Assembly (NCBI RefSeq): GCF_047948215.1
Contig: NC_134460.1
Coordinates: forward strand, 14,629,501-14,693,500
Length of the DNA stretch: 64,000 nt
Direction: 5' to 3'
DNA from: Lycorma delicatula
Lineage: Eukaryota > Arthropoda > Insecta > Hemiptera > Fulgoridae
In this document: piece after piece, positions 50,110 to 61,589 of the stretch
Layout of the letters: every line of letters begins with the position of its first letter
Position numbering within the stretch: the first letter of the stretch is position 1
The notes under the pieces: generated by a model
Seen by the model: only the letters and a program-made list of their open reading frames with translations
Told to the model about the DNA's origin: nothing
Databases searched by the model: none
Translations under genes and position numbers: made by a program

Positions 50110-51115
50110 GACCAGGTCATCCGCAAACACCGTTAGCACCACTGAGGTGGAAGGTTTAAGATCAACAGTCCACCAAAAGCCACATTCCAGAGCAGGGGGC
50201 CCAATATCGACCCTTCAGGCACCCCCCCCCCCACTTCATGGCCTAAACTTCCTCCTCACGCTCTCTTGAGACAGCCACCATTTCCCTACCTGTCAGATAT
50301 TCGGACCACTCTCAGACTAAACATAACTCTACCTTGGTTCCTCTTCTAGCATTTTCTTGGACAGTACTTCCTGGAACCAGCGAGAACAACTCCAACTGTC
50401 ATTGTAGCTAAGCATAATGCTCATAATTTCCTCCGGAGAGATCTCTTCCCCAAACAGTCTATTCAGAGCCCATCTTGGGCACTGTAGGAAGGTATGCTCT
50501 GCATCATCTTCAAGACCACAATACAGGCACTCTGGCGACGCCTGTCTCCCTCTTGTATATAAGTACGCGGTGAACGATCCCTGGACAGACAGCCACTGGA
50601 CCATCCAAAAATCTATCTCATCATACTTCCTAGAGATCCATTACTCAATACAAGGTCAGCCTGAAAGTCCATCGGCCCATTAGGCACTACACCATCTCTC
50701 CTGCCAACAGCCCATTAGGGAGACCCTAGTCACAGACCTGTCTGTGGCCTGGTACCTTTCAAATCTCTCTGCCAGGAGATCCACTCATGACATCCCATCA
50801 ATAATCAGCACTACAGCAAGACAGTACAGTATGCCTGAGCCACCTTCAGTGCCAATCTCTGGTACATCTTATTGGCCGTCATCTTATTCCTTAAGATGTC
50901 TAGAGACCGATCCAATACCAGTGCCACATAGAGAATAACGGAGGTCACCGTCAAAGCTATCTCTCTCCTTTTTGAATCTCTAGTTCTCTTTAGTTCAGTG
51001 GTATTAACTAAGAGTCTAGTGATTATCGATGCTACCCTTTCTGCCTTCTTGAGTGTTTCTTCAATGTGAGCTGTGAACACCCTTGACCTGGCCAACTAGT
51101 TCTTCAAAATTCTGA
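50110..51115 (-). mobile_element. R1-like LINE fragments, inactive (copy 2)
   Basis: Counterpart of 22275-24256. The knuckle region at 50329-50604 is open (MVQWLSVQGSFTAYLYTRG, CLYCGLEDDAEHTFLQC). The thumb piece is at 50811-51095. About 916 bp carrying the palm and fingers are deleted at about 51097, where GGCCAAC joins TAGTTCTTCAAAATTC. The second palm fragment, ending near 50110, keeps a readable FADD-like site in the frame before CTGGTCATAG. Confidence 0.85.
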
Positions 51116-51399
51116 TGTATCCTTCTATGTGTTAAGATAACAGAGTTTAATGTTAAGTTGATCTGATTCCTGCAATTTTTGTGTTCCACCAGTAAGCTAG
51201 TGTGTCTCGATTATCCCGACTAACTAGTAATCAAATCTGTATAAAATTAACTTACCTTTGCTTGGATTTGAACCTCAGAACCTCCAACTTCAAAAATCAA
51301 CTTTTAAATAACTTTATGACTTCTAAATTAACTTTTAAATGATTTAATAAGAATTATATACATTCACACAGTGTTATCCACACTTTCTGACCTCATTCT

Positions 51400-51710
51400 A
51401 ATAAAGAAAATAATGGAAAAAGTTCATATAAACATGGGGCTAGAAATGCTCTGTTAGCAAGTTATGGCTAATGAAACATTTTGCCCTGATTCCAGGGCAA
51501 ACGGTGAAATAAAACCCTATTGAAATTTTAGGAACCCAAATTAAGGAGTCAACCTGATGGTTTTTTATGGTTTTTAACCTGTAAAGTTGAATAAAGCAGG
51601 TTCCAAAACCACATCTCCAGTAGTTTTCATAATATTTGAAGTAAAACAGAAACATTTATTGTCTAAAAACATATTTTATATTTGTAATACAACAATTTTG
51701 TTAAATGAAT
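51400..51710. repeat. Dispersed repeat, family A (second locus, copy 2)
   Basis: Counterpart of 24460-24760 in the second segment copy, with few substitutions. Confidence 0.55.
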
Positions 51711-52096
51711 AAAAAAATGCATAAAATTTATTATCAAAAGTTGTAGAGAATTTAATTCTGAGGAGATTAGTGTAAAATAGCCCAATAATAAACAAATGCA
51801 AGATCAAGAAATTTGATTCATTATTAACACTTGCAATATGAAAACTTTAAATGTTATTAACTACAGAAAATGAAGTTAATCTAAAATTTATATAAAATTC
51901 CCTTTTTTTAAAACACTTCTTTTTTTTATAATTCTGCTTGTTTTTTGATATCTCCTTGCATATCATATCATCATGAAATCACTCCTCCTGTTGTGTGTAT
52001 TAAATACAAACAATGAACAAGCATGAACTATTTTGAAAAATAAAGCCATATTGAAAAAAGATCCCTCCTACACAACCCAACCTAAGAAGCTTTGTA

Positions 52097-53120
52097 CATG
52101 TCTAACATTTTGATAATAAAATTCTTCATCAATAAAAAGCCACAAAATTACATCTGGTAATAAAGATATTTCATTTCATCTAATTTTTCCTGGAAATAAA
52201 ACTCCTGGTTACTGTCAAAATCATACTGATCTTGTATTTACACATTAGAGTTAAATTCTGTTAACCCTGAAACAAGAGTTCACATAATAAGCCTATAAAT
52301 GTAACAGAATGTGATCAGTTTTATTTTATGTGATACCTGTGTTTCATACCTGTGTTCATATCTCCATGGCATGTGGTTTTTTTCAATATGGTTTTATTTT
52401 TCAAAATAGTTCACATAAAATAAAACAGTAACATCACATTCTGATATCTGTATAAACATTTATAAACTTATTATGTGAACTCATGTTTCAGGGTTAACAT
52501 AGTTTAACTCTAATGTGTAAATATAAGATCAGTATGTTGCGTGTAAATTGTCATTATTTGACAGTAACCAGGAGTTTTTCAGGTGATGGTGGGGCCAATG
52601 AAATGTTTCAACATGCAACATTTTCTGTTCTAGTATTTATGACTTTATACCAGCAGGTAGAGTGATGATGGTGGACAAATTTTAGATTTATTATAAATGA
52701 GATAGATCTGAGATATACATCTAATGTCTAAAGGTAGGTATCTGAGAGGTGTAGGTGATGTGTTGTCATTTTCAAAATGAAATGATTTTATCTAAATTTT
52801 AACATTTTTGTGGAATTAAGCTATTAAAATTCCAATTTTTACTAAACGTTTTTGACAGATTTCAATTTCTTTTTCCAGTGTTTGTTTATAGTCGCATCAG
52901 TGATAAAAGTTATTAACAACTTAAATAAAACTATGTGTTCATAAATAATTAGACAATAAACACCAAACAGATAACAGATACTGAAATAGGAATGTGACCG
53001 CTAGACTATTTTCACTGCACAAAGAGTACTCCATAAGACATCTCATGTAAGAAAAACCTACATCCCAATATCGCACAACAACCGCCAACAGTTTTTGATG
53101 TATTTCTTCCGGTTGAGTAA
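52097..53120. mobile_element. Fold-back insertion, only in copy 2
   Basis: In copy 1, TTGTAC is followed directly by AAAACCTAACACATC; in copy 2 about 1.02 kb lies between. It contains long inverted arms, about 52198-52333 and 52411-52579, with shared words CTCCTGGTTACTGTCAAA, ATTTACACATTAGAGTTAAA and AACCCTGAAACA. The loop at 52378-52415 is an inverted copy of the flanking host stretch 52025-52060 (AACTATTTTGAAAAATAAA). No transposase was recognised. A frame at 52939-53139 (QPEEIHQKLLAVVV) faintly recalls mariner N termini. Confidence 0.7.
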
Positions 53121-55690
53121 ACCTAACACATCTGAACAAAGGTTTAATTTAATTTACTACTTTTTATCAATTTTTTTTTTGTATTTATCAACATTTTAAA
53201 AATATAGCAGTAAATATTTATTTTAAAAATATATAAACCAGTCAAGTCAGCTACCATTTATCAATATTTCCAAAATTTATGTATTAAAGGTCTACATTCT
53301 AGGTTAAAGGTTATAGATAAAAAAGTTCATAAATTACATGGACTAGAAAAATTTATTCTTCTTAAAAAAAAAAGTAACAATAATAAGTAAACAGTATATT
53401 GTGAACATAACAAATGAATGAATACCAACAAAGAATTACATTTTTCAATTAAATTTTAAATTACATTTTCATTCCAGAATAGGTATCGCATCAAGTAAAG
53501 TTAACAAAAAAAAAGAAGAGATCATTAACTGTGCAAAAAATTTATATACTGGGTTTATTATTTGAATCATTCAAATTACGATGTAATAGTAATTCTTGTT
53601 TCATATTAATCAGATTTTTCACTTATAGCCTGAAAACAATTTAAAAAAATTTTCATTTAACATAAATACAAAGGATAATTTATCAGTTTAAAATTTATTA
53701 AAACTTATCATCATAATAAAAACCAAAACTAGTTCAAGTGTAATTTTTGATAGAAATACAGTGTTACGTATGAGTAAATGAGATATCGCTGTAGAACAAT
53801 TTGATGAAAATTCTTTGAAATTATAAATGACTCATTTTCACAATGAAAATTTTTCTTCTCAAAGATCTTACAGAGATAATCAGCATTAATGAAATTGCTA
53901 ATAGCAGTGCTGTTAATTGTGCTAATCTTAAAAAGGTTAAGAAAGTCCTTTAGTACTTAAATGAATACTGTGAAAAGTATATACTTGGGTATATTGTGTG
54001 CCAAATTAAATGAGACCTCAATACAATAAAATCCTGCACATATTAATTGCTACCCATCTACCATTCCACACACAGCTAGCAACTACAAGATGCTACATAA
54101 AATAACAGAAAAATTACAAAATTACTAACACTTTCAGGAAGAAAGGTATTGCATTCAAAATAACAAACAAAACAGACACTGACAAATATGGCGACTTGTG
54201 ACTATACAGATTAAACTATATTAATTGCACTAAATACAGTTTCAGAGAGATTGAACGTATATTTACCAAAAATAGAGTTACTTGTACATCTCAAAGTACC
54301 TTCCTTGAGGTGAACGTGGAACAGCTGACAACCTTTTACAAATTATCTCTTTGAAACAGGATACATAAATACTAAGACATTAACCGTTAACAACAAAAAG
54401 TTAAGGTTTCATGACGCACATGAACTGTATGTAATTTATAGAATTTATTTACAGACCTACTAAACTTGATAAAAACATTGAATTAAACAAAATAATGCAA
54501 AATAGTACAATAGATCTTTCCCTCTATAATGACCAAATTGTTCCAGAAGAATGTTTATAAAACAGCTGTTATGCCTTAAGTGTCACACAGCTACATTTTT
54601 GGAGACTCAACTTCACCTAAAGGCTGTAAGACTGTTTCAAATCCTGATTGAATTTCTTTTTGTGGCAGAAGGAAAGGTAAATTTATCTATCATTGCAACT
54701 ATGACCACCAACTAACCATACCTTATAAGAGGATCAGGAGTAACATTTTTGTAAGAAATGTGACAACTGAATGTAAATATAATAATAGATAAGGAAATGC
54801 TTAGTTGTATTAGAAGATGATAGAATTTGTGACAACATCTTGTAAATAACATCTTGAACTAGATTAATTGCCCGTGTACTAAGACATTCAGGTTTAATTA
54901 TTTTGGTAATAGAGGCATGAGTAGAAGATAAAAACTGTATAGGAAGACAAATATTGATATACAAGAGTTGTTGTAAGTTGAGGACTCTCAGCTGGTGTAA
55001 CATCCAGTTGCTGAATCCAAAGAATAAACATAATCGATTAAATGACTGAAATTCACATATGTACATTGGCAGGCTAGCTGTGTTGATGTATGAATTTTGT
55101 TCAGCATAAAGTCAATGGAGAACAACTTTACTCCTTACTTTCCCTCGTACATCTATTGTTAGATGCTTGTTTCTATTGAGTCTATTTGTCAGTTTATGTG
55201 TGGTTTCATGTCAGACTGCCTAAAAATAGTTTTAGTTAGAACATTAAGAAATGACACTTTACAATTAACTGACTGACAACATCAAGATTATTTTAGAAAA
55301 AAAAAATTTCTATTGGCATTTGTTTCATTAGTGTAGCCAATGATAAACTGTACCTCTTACAACTGATGGTTTCTAACACTTACAAATACAATCTTGGAGG
55401 AGGAGAATCATCCTGAATATTAAAGAGCATAAATAAAACAAATGCAAATGGGATAGCCACATTCAGTGAACTGCTTACCATACATCTTCAAAGTAAAACA
55501 ATATTGGATGAGTTTATCGGTGTTCTGGTGTCATTTTCCCTGTGTAATTAGGATAGAAGTTGATGCTAATCCTTGACAGTCAATCATTAAAAGACACACC
55601 ATATTCTAATGCTGCTTCCTCTGAAAGCAGCATTAGAATATGGTAGGCTGCCACTTAGAAGATAACATGTGATCAGAAGCAGTGGAATGC
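53121..55690. other. Noncoding region, copy 2
   Basis: Counterpart of 25140-27310. It has a private block of about 500 bp at 55073-55572 that replaces about 75 bp of copy 1 (27075-27148). No gene was recognised; the block shows no coding or terminal repeats by eye. Confidence 0.5.
55599..55643. repeat. Copy-2 version of the 23-bp palindrome
   Basis: The arms at 55599-55619 and 55623-55643 match except for one internal pair (CTTCC against GAAAG), and the outermost pair is also lost. Confidence 0.85.
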
Positions 55691-56740
55691 CCCAACATTA
55701 CATACACAAACAAGAAAAATAAAAAATTAAACCAAAGCAAATCACCTACATTTCTGCACACAATGTAAACTTGCTCATGCAAACTGGTAAACTAAAAATA
55801 ATAACGGGTCTAATGGGCCAACACAAAATTTTCATTATGGGAAATAGGAAATAGCGACCAGGATGCCATGGAATCTCAAGGATGTATGCTACAAAGCTAT
55901 ACCTAGGAACAGTGATGAAAAATGCCCACAGTTTGCAACAGCCTTTTTAGTCAATAGAAGAAGAATTAAACAAAATGCAGTCAAGAGACTACTACAAAAC
56001 CTTAAAAAATCAGCTCCAAAAATATGAAACCCCAACCATATTAATAAAGAATGAAAACTGGCCCATAACAATAAAGACAATGCAGGAATACTACGTAAAT
56101 ATTTCAACAACAAACTCTTAAATTGCAAACAACTAACAGAACTCCTAAACTTCAACACCAACATCCCAAATAACAACACCATCATAAAACATCATCCCTC
56201 CCACAATAAAAGAAGTCTACAAAGCACTGGTGAGATGAGGAATTAGAAAGCAGCGGGGAAAAATCTGACTTTTGTAGACATCTAGAAACATGCAGGAAGA
56301 TCAGAAAAAATTGCCCTTCATCAATAGCTTGTCAACATTTGGATCAAAGAAGAGCCACCAGGACACTGGATGACAGTCCTCATCCATCCACTATTCAAAA
56401 AAGGGGACAAAATAGACCCTAACAATTTCAGGGGAGACTCACTCCTAGACACAACATACAAGATTCTTTCAAGAATCATCCTTAACAGGTTCACAACTCA
56501 AAAAACAACTAGGAGAATACCAAGAGAGGTACCCTGGAGTTCTTTCAGACCCTGGAAGAGCTGCTCAGATCAGATCATGAGTTTCGAGCTAATATTGGAA
56601 TACAACAGGAAACGAAACAGAGACATGGTGATAACATTTGAAGATTACAAGAAAGCTTACAACTGCATCCACAAAGAATCCTTACAAAAAATATTAACTC
56701 ACCTCGGACTACATATCAAATTAATAAACATGATAAAACT
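55690..56740 (+). mobile_element. RTE-like LINE, 5' portion (copy 2)
   Basis: Counterpart of 27310-28370. The main frame at 56370-56740 keeps LIHPLFKKGDKIDPNNFRG and VITFEDYKKAYNCIHKESL. It has a small deletion around 56490-56545 that scrambles the segment between ILSRIILNRF and SCSDQIMSFEL. No 3' half is attached in this copy, because the segment ends inside the nested R1-like LINE. Confidence 0.75.
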
Positions 56741-59332
56741 TCTTTTTTTTTGTTATTGATGAATCTGAGAAATGCCATTTACACACGCCCCATAAATGTA
56801 GCAGTCAGACTTGAACAGACTCCGCTAGATGTTTAGAACATATGTATACCTGTACCCTATTGAATAAAACTCTTATCTCACCACTTCTCCCCACCAGGGC
56901 CGAGCCACAATGAAGCACTCTCAGCCCTGGGGAGTGTCTTCAGGCTCAGGGGTTCGAGAGTCATCATGCATCATCATTGTACCCTATCCACGCAAGCACG
57001 AACAAACTCTGTAGCCTCACTCCCCAGTCTTAATTCTTCACCTAGCAGCTGGAATATTTAGGACTTTCTCAGACTATTCTGTCCTCGCATCTGACTTCTT
57101 ACTCCTAATAATACCGGTGACCATACGAGAGATGGAATCCCATGTTACCTCATTGTAAAGCAATTCTTCTTCTCTATTATATTATCTAGTGAGAGAGGAC
57201 CCAGATGTCTGTAATTATGCCTGAAGGTTCCCCAATGTAAACAGTGGAACACAACGTGTTCCATGGCATCCAGGTCTCTGCAATATGGATATATGTTACT
57301 ATCCACTTTCTTGAACTTGTGGAGATATTGGCGGAAAGAGCCGTGGCCCGTCAGGAACTGTGTGAGCTTGTAACTGAGTTCACCAAATCCTAGCAGGACC
57401 CATGGCTTAACCTCAAGCATCTAGTCCACGCACTGGTGGACGCTTCATTCTAACGGACCTGCCTTCGTTCTAACAAATGGTCATACACCTTGCTCATTTT
57501 AGCAAGCAACTCGACTGGTGGTGTTCTTGCTATAACAAAAACTGCCTCAGCCAAGACACTCCTGTATGTGAAGCACGCTCTCAGGGCCATAAACTGTAAA
57601 CTCTCCAATTTGCGTAAATTTTTCTTCGAACTCATGGCTTTTTTCCACACAGGGATCCCATAAAGAATTATAGAGTTAACTACATGTTCATATATTTTAC
57701 GCCTGGAAGATTTAGGGCCAACCACATTTGTGAGTAACTTACAAATGAAAAGTCCGGATGGTCTTCTCAACCATTAAATGAACGCCTACAGTCTATCCAG
57801 AAAACTATGTATTTTACTTCATTGTCTGTAACTATGGAGTACCCCTTCACCTCGAAACACATAGATTCTAGCCGCCTCCTTCCAGCCAAGACTACCACTT
57901 TAGTTTGGCAAACCCTGCTTAGTCAACCACTCGTCAACAATAACTATTGAACAATTCACTTTCGAGATAACATCTCTTTCACTCCTGGCAACTACTACAA
58001 CAGCTAAATTGTAGGCATATGTGACAGTTGAGACTCCTTTGGGATAAGTCAGGCCAAGAACACCTTCATACAAGAGATTCCACAGTGCTGGTCCAACAAC
58101 CGAGCCCTGTGGAACCCCGCACTGTACATTGAAAGACAGATGTTGGTCTCCCAGTTCGTACACCACCTTTCTGCACAGGAGATATCTCTGTAAAATTCGC
58201 TGAAGATAAGGGAATGCGCCATTTCTCCAGGACTCTGAAGATGACCAAACTAATGTAATTAAAAGCATTTTGGACGTCCCTGAGTCCCACTGGCAGCCTG
58301 TTCTGTCAAATCCATAATGTGCTTTGCAGCGTCCATAGTAGAACGACCTTGCCTGAAGCCATATTGCATGTCGCTCAGAACTCCTCTTGCCTTGATTTCC
58401 TGCTGGATCCTAGCCACAAATAACCTTTCAGACAGCTTACAAAAGCTGTTCGCCAGGCACAATGGTTGGTAAGTTGTGGTTTAACTAGGCCCACTAGGTT
58501 TCTCGATGAATACTAATCTAGCGAGATCTTCCACTGGTCTGGTATGTAATCGTGTACAATCATATAATTCATGCTATTAAGGACAGGAATTGGAGCCACC
58601 TCCATGACAATCTTCATAACCTCCAACGGGATCCTGTCCGGTCCCAGACTCTTCTAATTGGTCCACTCTTGTGACTCTTGTTCATACCTCGTGCAGCCAT
58701 GAAGAGCTCATGTATGTTGAACAACGGCAGGTCTTCTGCAATTATCTCTATTCTGGGGGGAACAAACGCCCTCAGGAAGAGGGTGCCGAACAATTTCAAG
58801 ACTTTGGCAGCTGTGGGAGTGGGCAAATAGCATCCAAAACGGCCCATAACTATCCTGAAGCTGTCTCCCCACACATTGCGATCAATCTCCTGGCAGAGAG
58901 ACCTCTGCGCATCTCTCTTGGCCTCCTTGATCGCAAATTTGTAGTTGTGCTAACTGAACAGGTACTCTTCTCATGCCGTCTCAGCACGAAGGCTGTGATT
59001 GTGATGTCTGGCTGCTCGCTGATATATTCTATGCTTGGCTTGATACCTACTTCTCATCTCACTCAACTTTGGGGACCAACAGTATGCCGATTTTCTAAAA
59101 CTGTCAACTACCCGAATAACACCTGCCCACTCATACTCTTCAGCAACTACTTTGGTGAGAGCACAGGGGGATGAAACCCTAATGAGGCTCACCACTATCG
59201 ATTCTCTCAACGTAGCACATCCAGACCTGGATATCCTCTTAAACAGCCATTGTTGTTAGACTGCAACCGCAATTTCTATCAGAATGAGAGAATAATCAGA
59301 CTTTCTTCTTCCAAGACTTGCCATGAGATCAG
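56741..59332 (-). mobile_element. R1-like LINE, truncated by the duplication end (copy 2)
   Basis: Counterpart of 28371-30985. It keeps an RT stretch lost from copy 1: 57900-58268 reads VQCGVPQGSVVGPALWNLLY and then TYAYNLAVVVVA, where YAYN stands for the usual YADD. Fingers and palm (YGFRQGRSTMDAAKHIMDL) are at 58259-58462, and the C terminus is at 57145-57420. The 5' side stops at 59332, so the endonuclease part is missing. Confidence 0.85.
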
Positions 59333-59951
59333 AAAATGAATGAAATGAGATGAGAGAGATGAGAAAATGAATGTATGATAGATAAGCTACCTAAACTAAT
59401 ATCACTGTGAAAATTAAACTTCTATAAATATTAAAATTAATACAGAAATATTTTTAAAAAGGTTTTAAGAAACTTTTGTGATTGACTACAAGATCTGTGG
59501 TAAATTAATTTAAAAGTAATGAATCTATTACTGTGTAACATTCACCAAAACATAAATAAGGGTTTTTATTATAAATTAAATTGAACTTATTATAGAAAAG
59601 AAATAAATTAAGTGTCAAATGTAAACTATAAAAAGTACTGTTAGAGGTACAATGAGGAGTAACAGAATCACAGGAATGAGGGATTAAGGAATTGATTGTC
59701 ATACAGGTAAGTAGTTGTGTATAGATTTTTATGAATGGTAAATATCAGTTGAAAAAGTGAAATAGTCATGAATGTTGAGACAAACTCTATAGTTTGTCAG
59801 ATCCATTTATTCTTATGAGAAAAGTATTGTACTATGGGAGAAAGTGAGAGAGAATGAAAGAAGTTTGGTGGAGTAAAATTTGCTAGTAGGCTAAAGAAGA
59901 ATAATAATAGGCTGAACTTGGCACGATCTGCAGTAAAACCTTAATGAAATA
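59333..59951. other. Unique noncoding DNA right of copy 2
   Basis: This starts with a purine-rich stretch (AATGAGATGAGAGAGATGAG-like words at 59333-59375), then AT-rich DNA up to the mariner. It has no match to the duplicated segment and no gene was recognised. Confidence 0.5.
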
Positions 59952-61221
59952 CGAGGTGTGTGAGAAAAGTAATGAGATTGGCAACATTGCAAGCGATCTC
60001 GCAACACTGTGTCTACTGGTCTGTGTTAGACCGGTTTGTTCATACCTTCCACATGCTCAGTACGAGTTTCAATTCCGTTCAGCCAACACATTATTTTTGA
60101 CAGTGCCATCAGTGAAGTTGTTTTTTTGTTGTGTTATGAAAATGAAGCTTCAGAAGTTAGAACAACATTGTGCAACAAGTCTTGTGTTAAACTTGAGGAA
60201 TCCGCGAGTGTGACCTTTGAAAAGTTGAAACAGGCCTATGGGGAACATTGCTTATCAAGAGAACAAGTTTTCCACTGGCACAAATAATTTTTGGAAGGCT
60301 GAGAACACGTTGAAGATCAATCTCGCTCAGGGAGACCATCAACTTCAAAATCTGATGAAAACATTGAGCGTGTGAGGGTTCTTGTGAGATCAGACAGTCG
60401 TTTAACAATAAGGATGATGAGTGAACAGTTAAATTTAAACACTTTCACTGAACATCAAAATGTGACAGATGATTTGGACATGCAAAAGATTTGTGTGAAA
60501 TTGGTGCCGAAAAACCTCGCAACAGAACAGAAGGACCATCGAAGAAACGTGTGTGTTGATCTTCTTAAGAGGATTGACAACGACCAAGAATTCTTCATCA
60601 TGTGATCACAGGTGATGAATCCTGGATATTTGAGTAGGATAAGAGTAGCACACTTCGTCATCTCCTCAACCGAAAAAGGTGTTGAATGATCAAATCAAAG
60701 ATCAAAACCATGCTGATTTGCTTTTTTGGCAGTAGGGGTATTGTGCATAAAGAATTTGTTCCTCCAGGACAAACTGTCAACCAAGTGTTTTACCAAGGTG
60801 TCCTTGAAAGGCTCAAGAAAAGAGTGATTCGCGATGAAGCAAGTGGATGCTTCATCATGACAATGCCCTGTGTCACACGGCCATTTCCTTCAGGAAATTT
60901 TTGAAGTCAAAATGCATTCCTGCAGTTCCTCAATTCCCGTATTCACCTGATTTGAGTCCTTGTGACTTTTTCCTTTTCCCAAAATTGAAACATGTCTTAA
61001 AAGGACGTCATTTTGGAACTCTGGAGAACATTCAAAAGACTGTAACTGACCAGTTAAAAGCCCTACCAGTTGTAGCCTTCCAGCACTGCAACCAGGAGTG
61101 GGAACAATGACTCTGCTGGTGTATAGCTGGCCAAGGGGTTTACTTTGAAGAGGATCATATTGTTGTTTGAAAAAAATAAAAACTGGTAAGTAGTCAGTCT
61201 CATTAATTTTCTCACACCTCG
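59952..61221 (+). mobile_element. Mariner with CGAGGTGTGTGAGAAAA ends, inactive
   Basis: Inverted ends CGAGGTGTGTGAGAAAAGTA and CGAGGTGTGAGAAAATTAAT flank 1270 bp, with TA on both sides (59950-59951 and 61222-61223). The transposase runs on the + strand in pieces. It reads KLKQAYGEHCLSREQVFHWH, then QSRSGRPSTS, then HQNVTDDLDMQKICVKLVPK. Next come VITGDESWIF near 60608, ICFFGSRGIVHKEFVPPGQT, HHDNALCHTA near 60850 and FPYSPDLSPCDFFLFPKLKH near 60930. All three catalytic Asp are present, but stops and frameshifts interrupt the protein. It belongs to a mariner group widely seen in animals. Present once in the window. Confidence 0.92.
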
Positions 61222-61223
61222 TA

Positions 61224-61589
61224 AAATTAAGAATCCATTTTAAAAATCTATTTTGGAGAGTTTCTCATTAATGGATGGTGGTGGTGGTGGTTTCTTACTA
61301 CTTTCTACAAGTTTCTAATTCAAATTAATCATTATACTGAAGAGCCATATTAATAATAATTATTATTACATCGGAATAACATAATCGTTTATTAAGGAAT
61401 GATTCCTGAAAGAGGGCAGCAGCTCTTTCAGTAGTTATTATGGGTGTAGGTCAGGATGACTTAAATGGCCATCACTCAATCCTCTGAGTACTGCGCAGCT
61501 GAAAGCTATGGAAAATTACAGATGCATTTTTTCCAAGAAAATGTAGTACTCTGCATTTTCATATAACAAAGATGGAGGCGCCTTCCTTA
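61224..61589. other. Noncoding spacer between mariner and LINE
   Basis: AT-rich sequence with a short GGT repeat near 61275-61290. It may include 5' UTR of the LINE that follows. Nothing else was seen. Confidence 0.5.

Larger units (their letters stand above)
34016..59332. repeat. Segmental duplication, copy 2
   Basis: This is the second direct copy of the segment at 6127-30985. The offset is 27,889 bp at the left end and 28,347 bp at the right end, because indels accumulate. Copy 2 keeps the DYNC2LI1 exon and the mariner-like element deleted from copy 1. It also carries private blocks at about 52097-53120 and 55073-55572, and it has lost about 0.9 kb from the first R1-like LINE. The right end falls inside the second R1-like LINE, which continues beyond the equivalent point only in copy 1. 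Confidence 0.95.

Noticed and set aside
52939..53139. Mariner N-terminal domain in the fold-back block
   Set aside because: Only a few residues (EEIHQKLLAV) resemble it; there are no mariner ends or catalytic motifs nearby.
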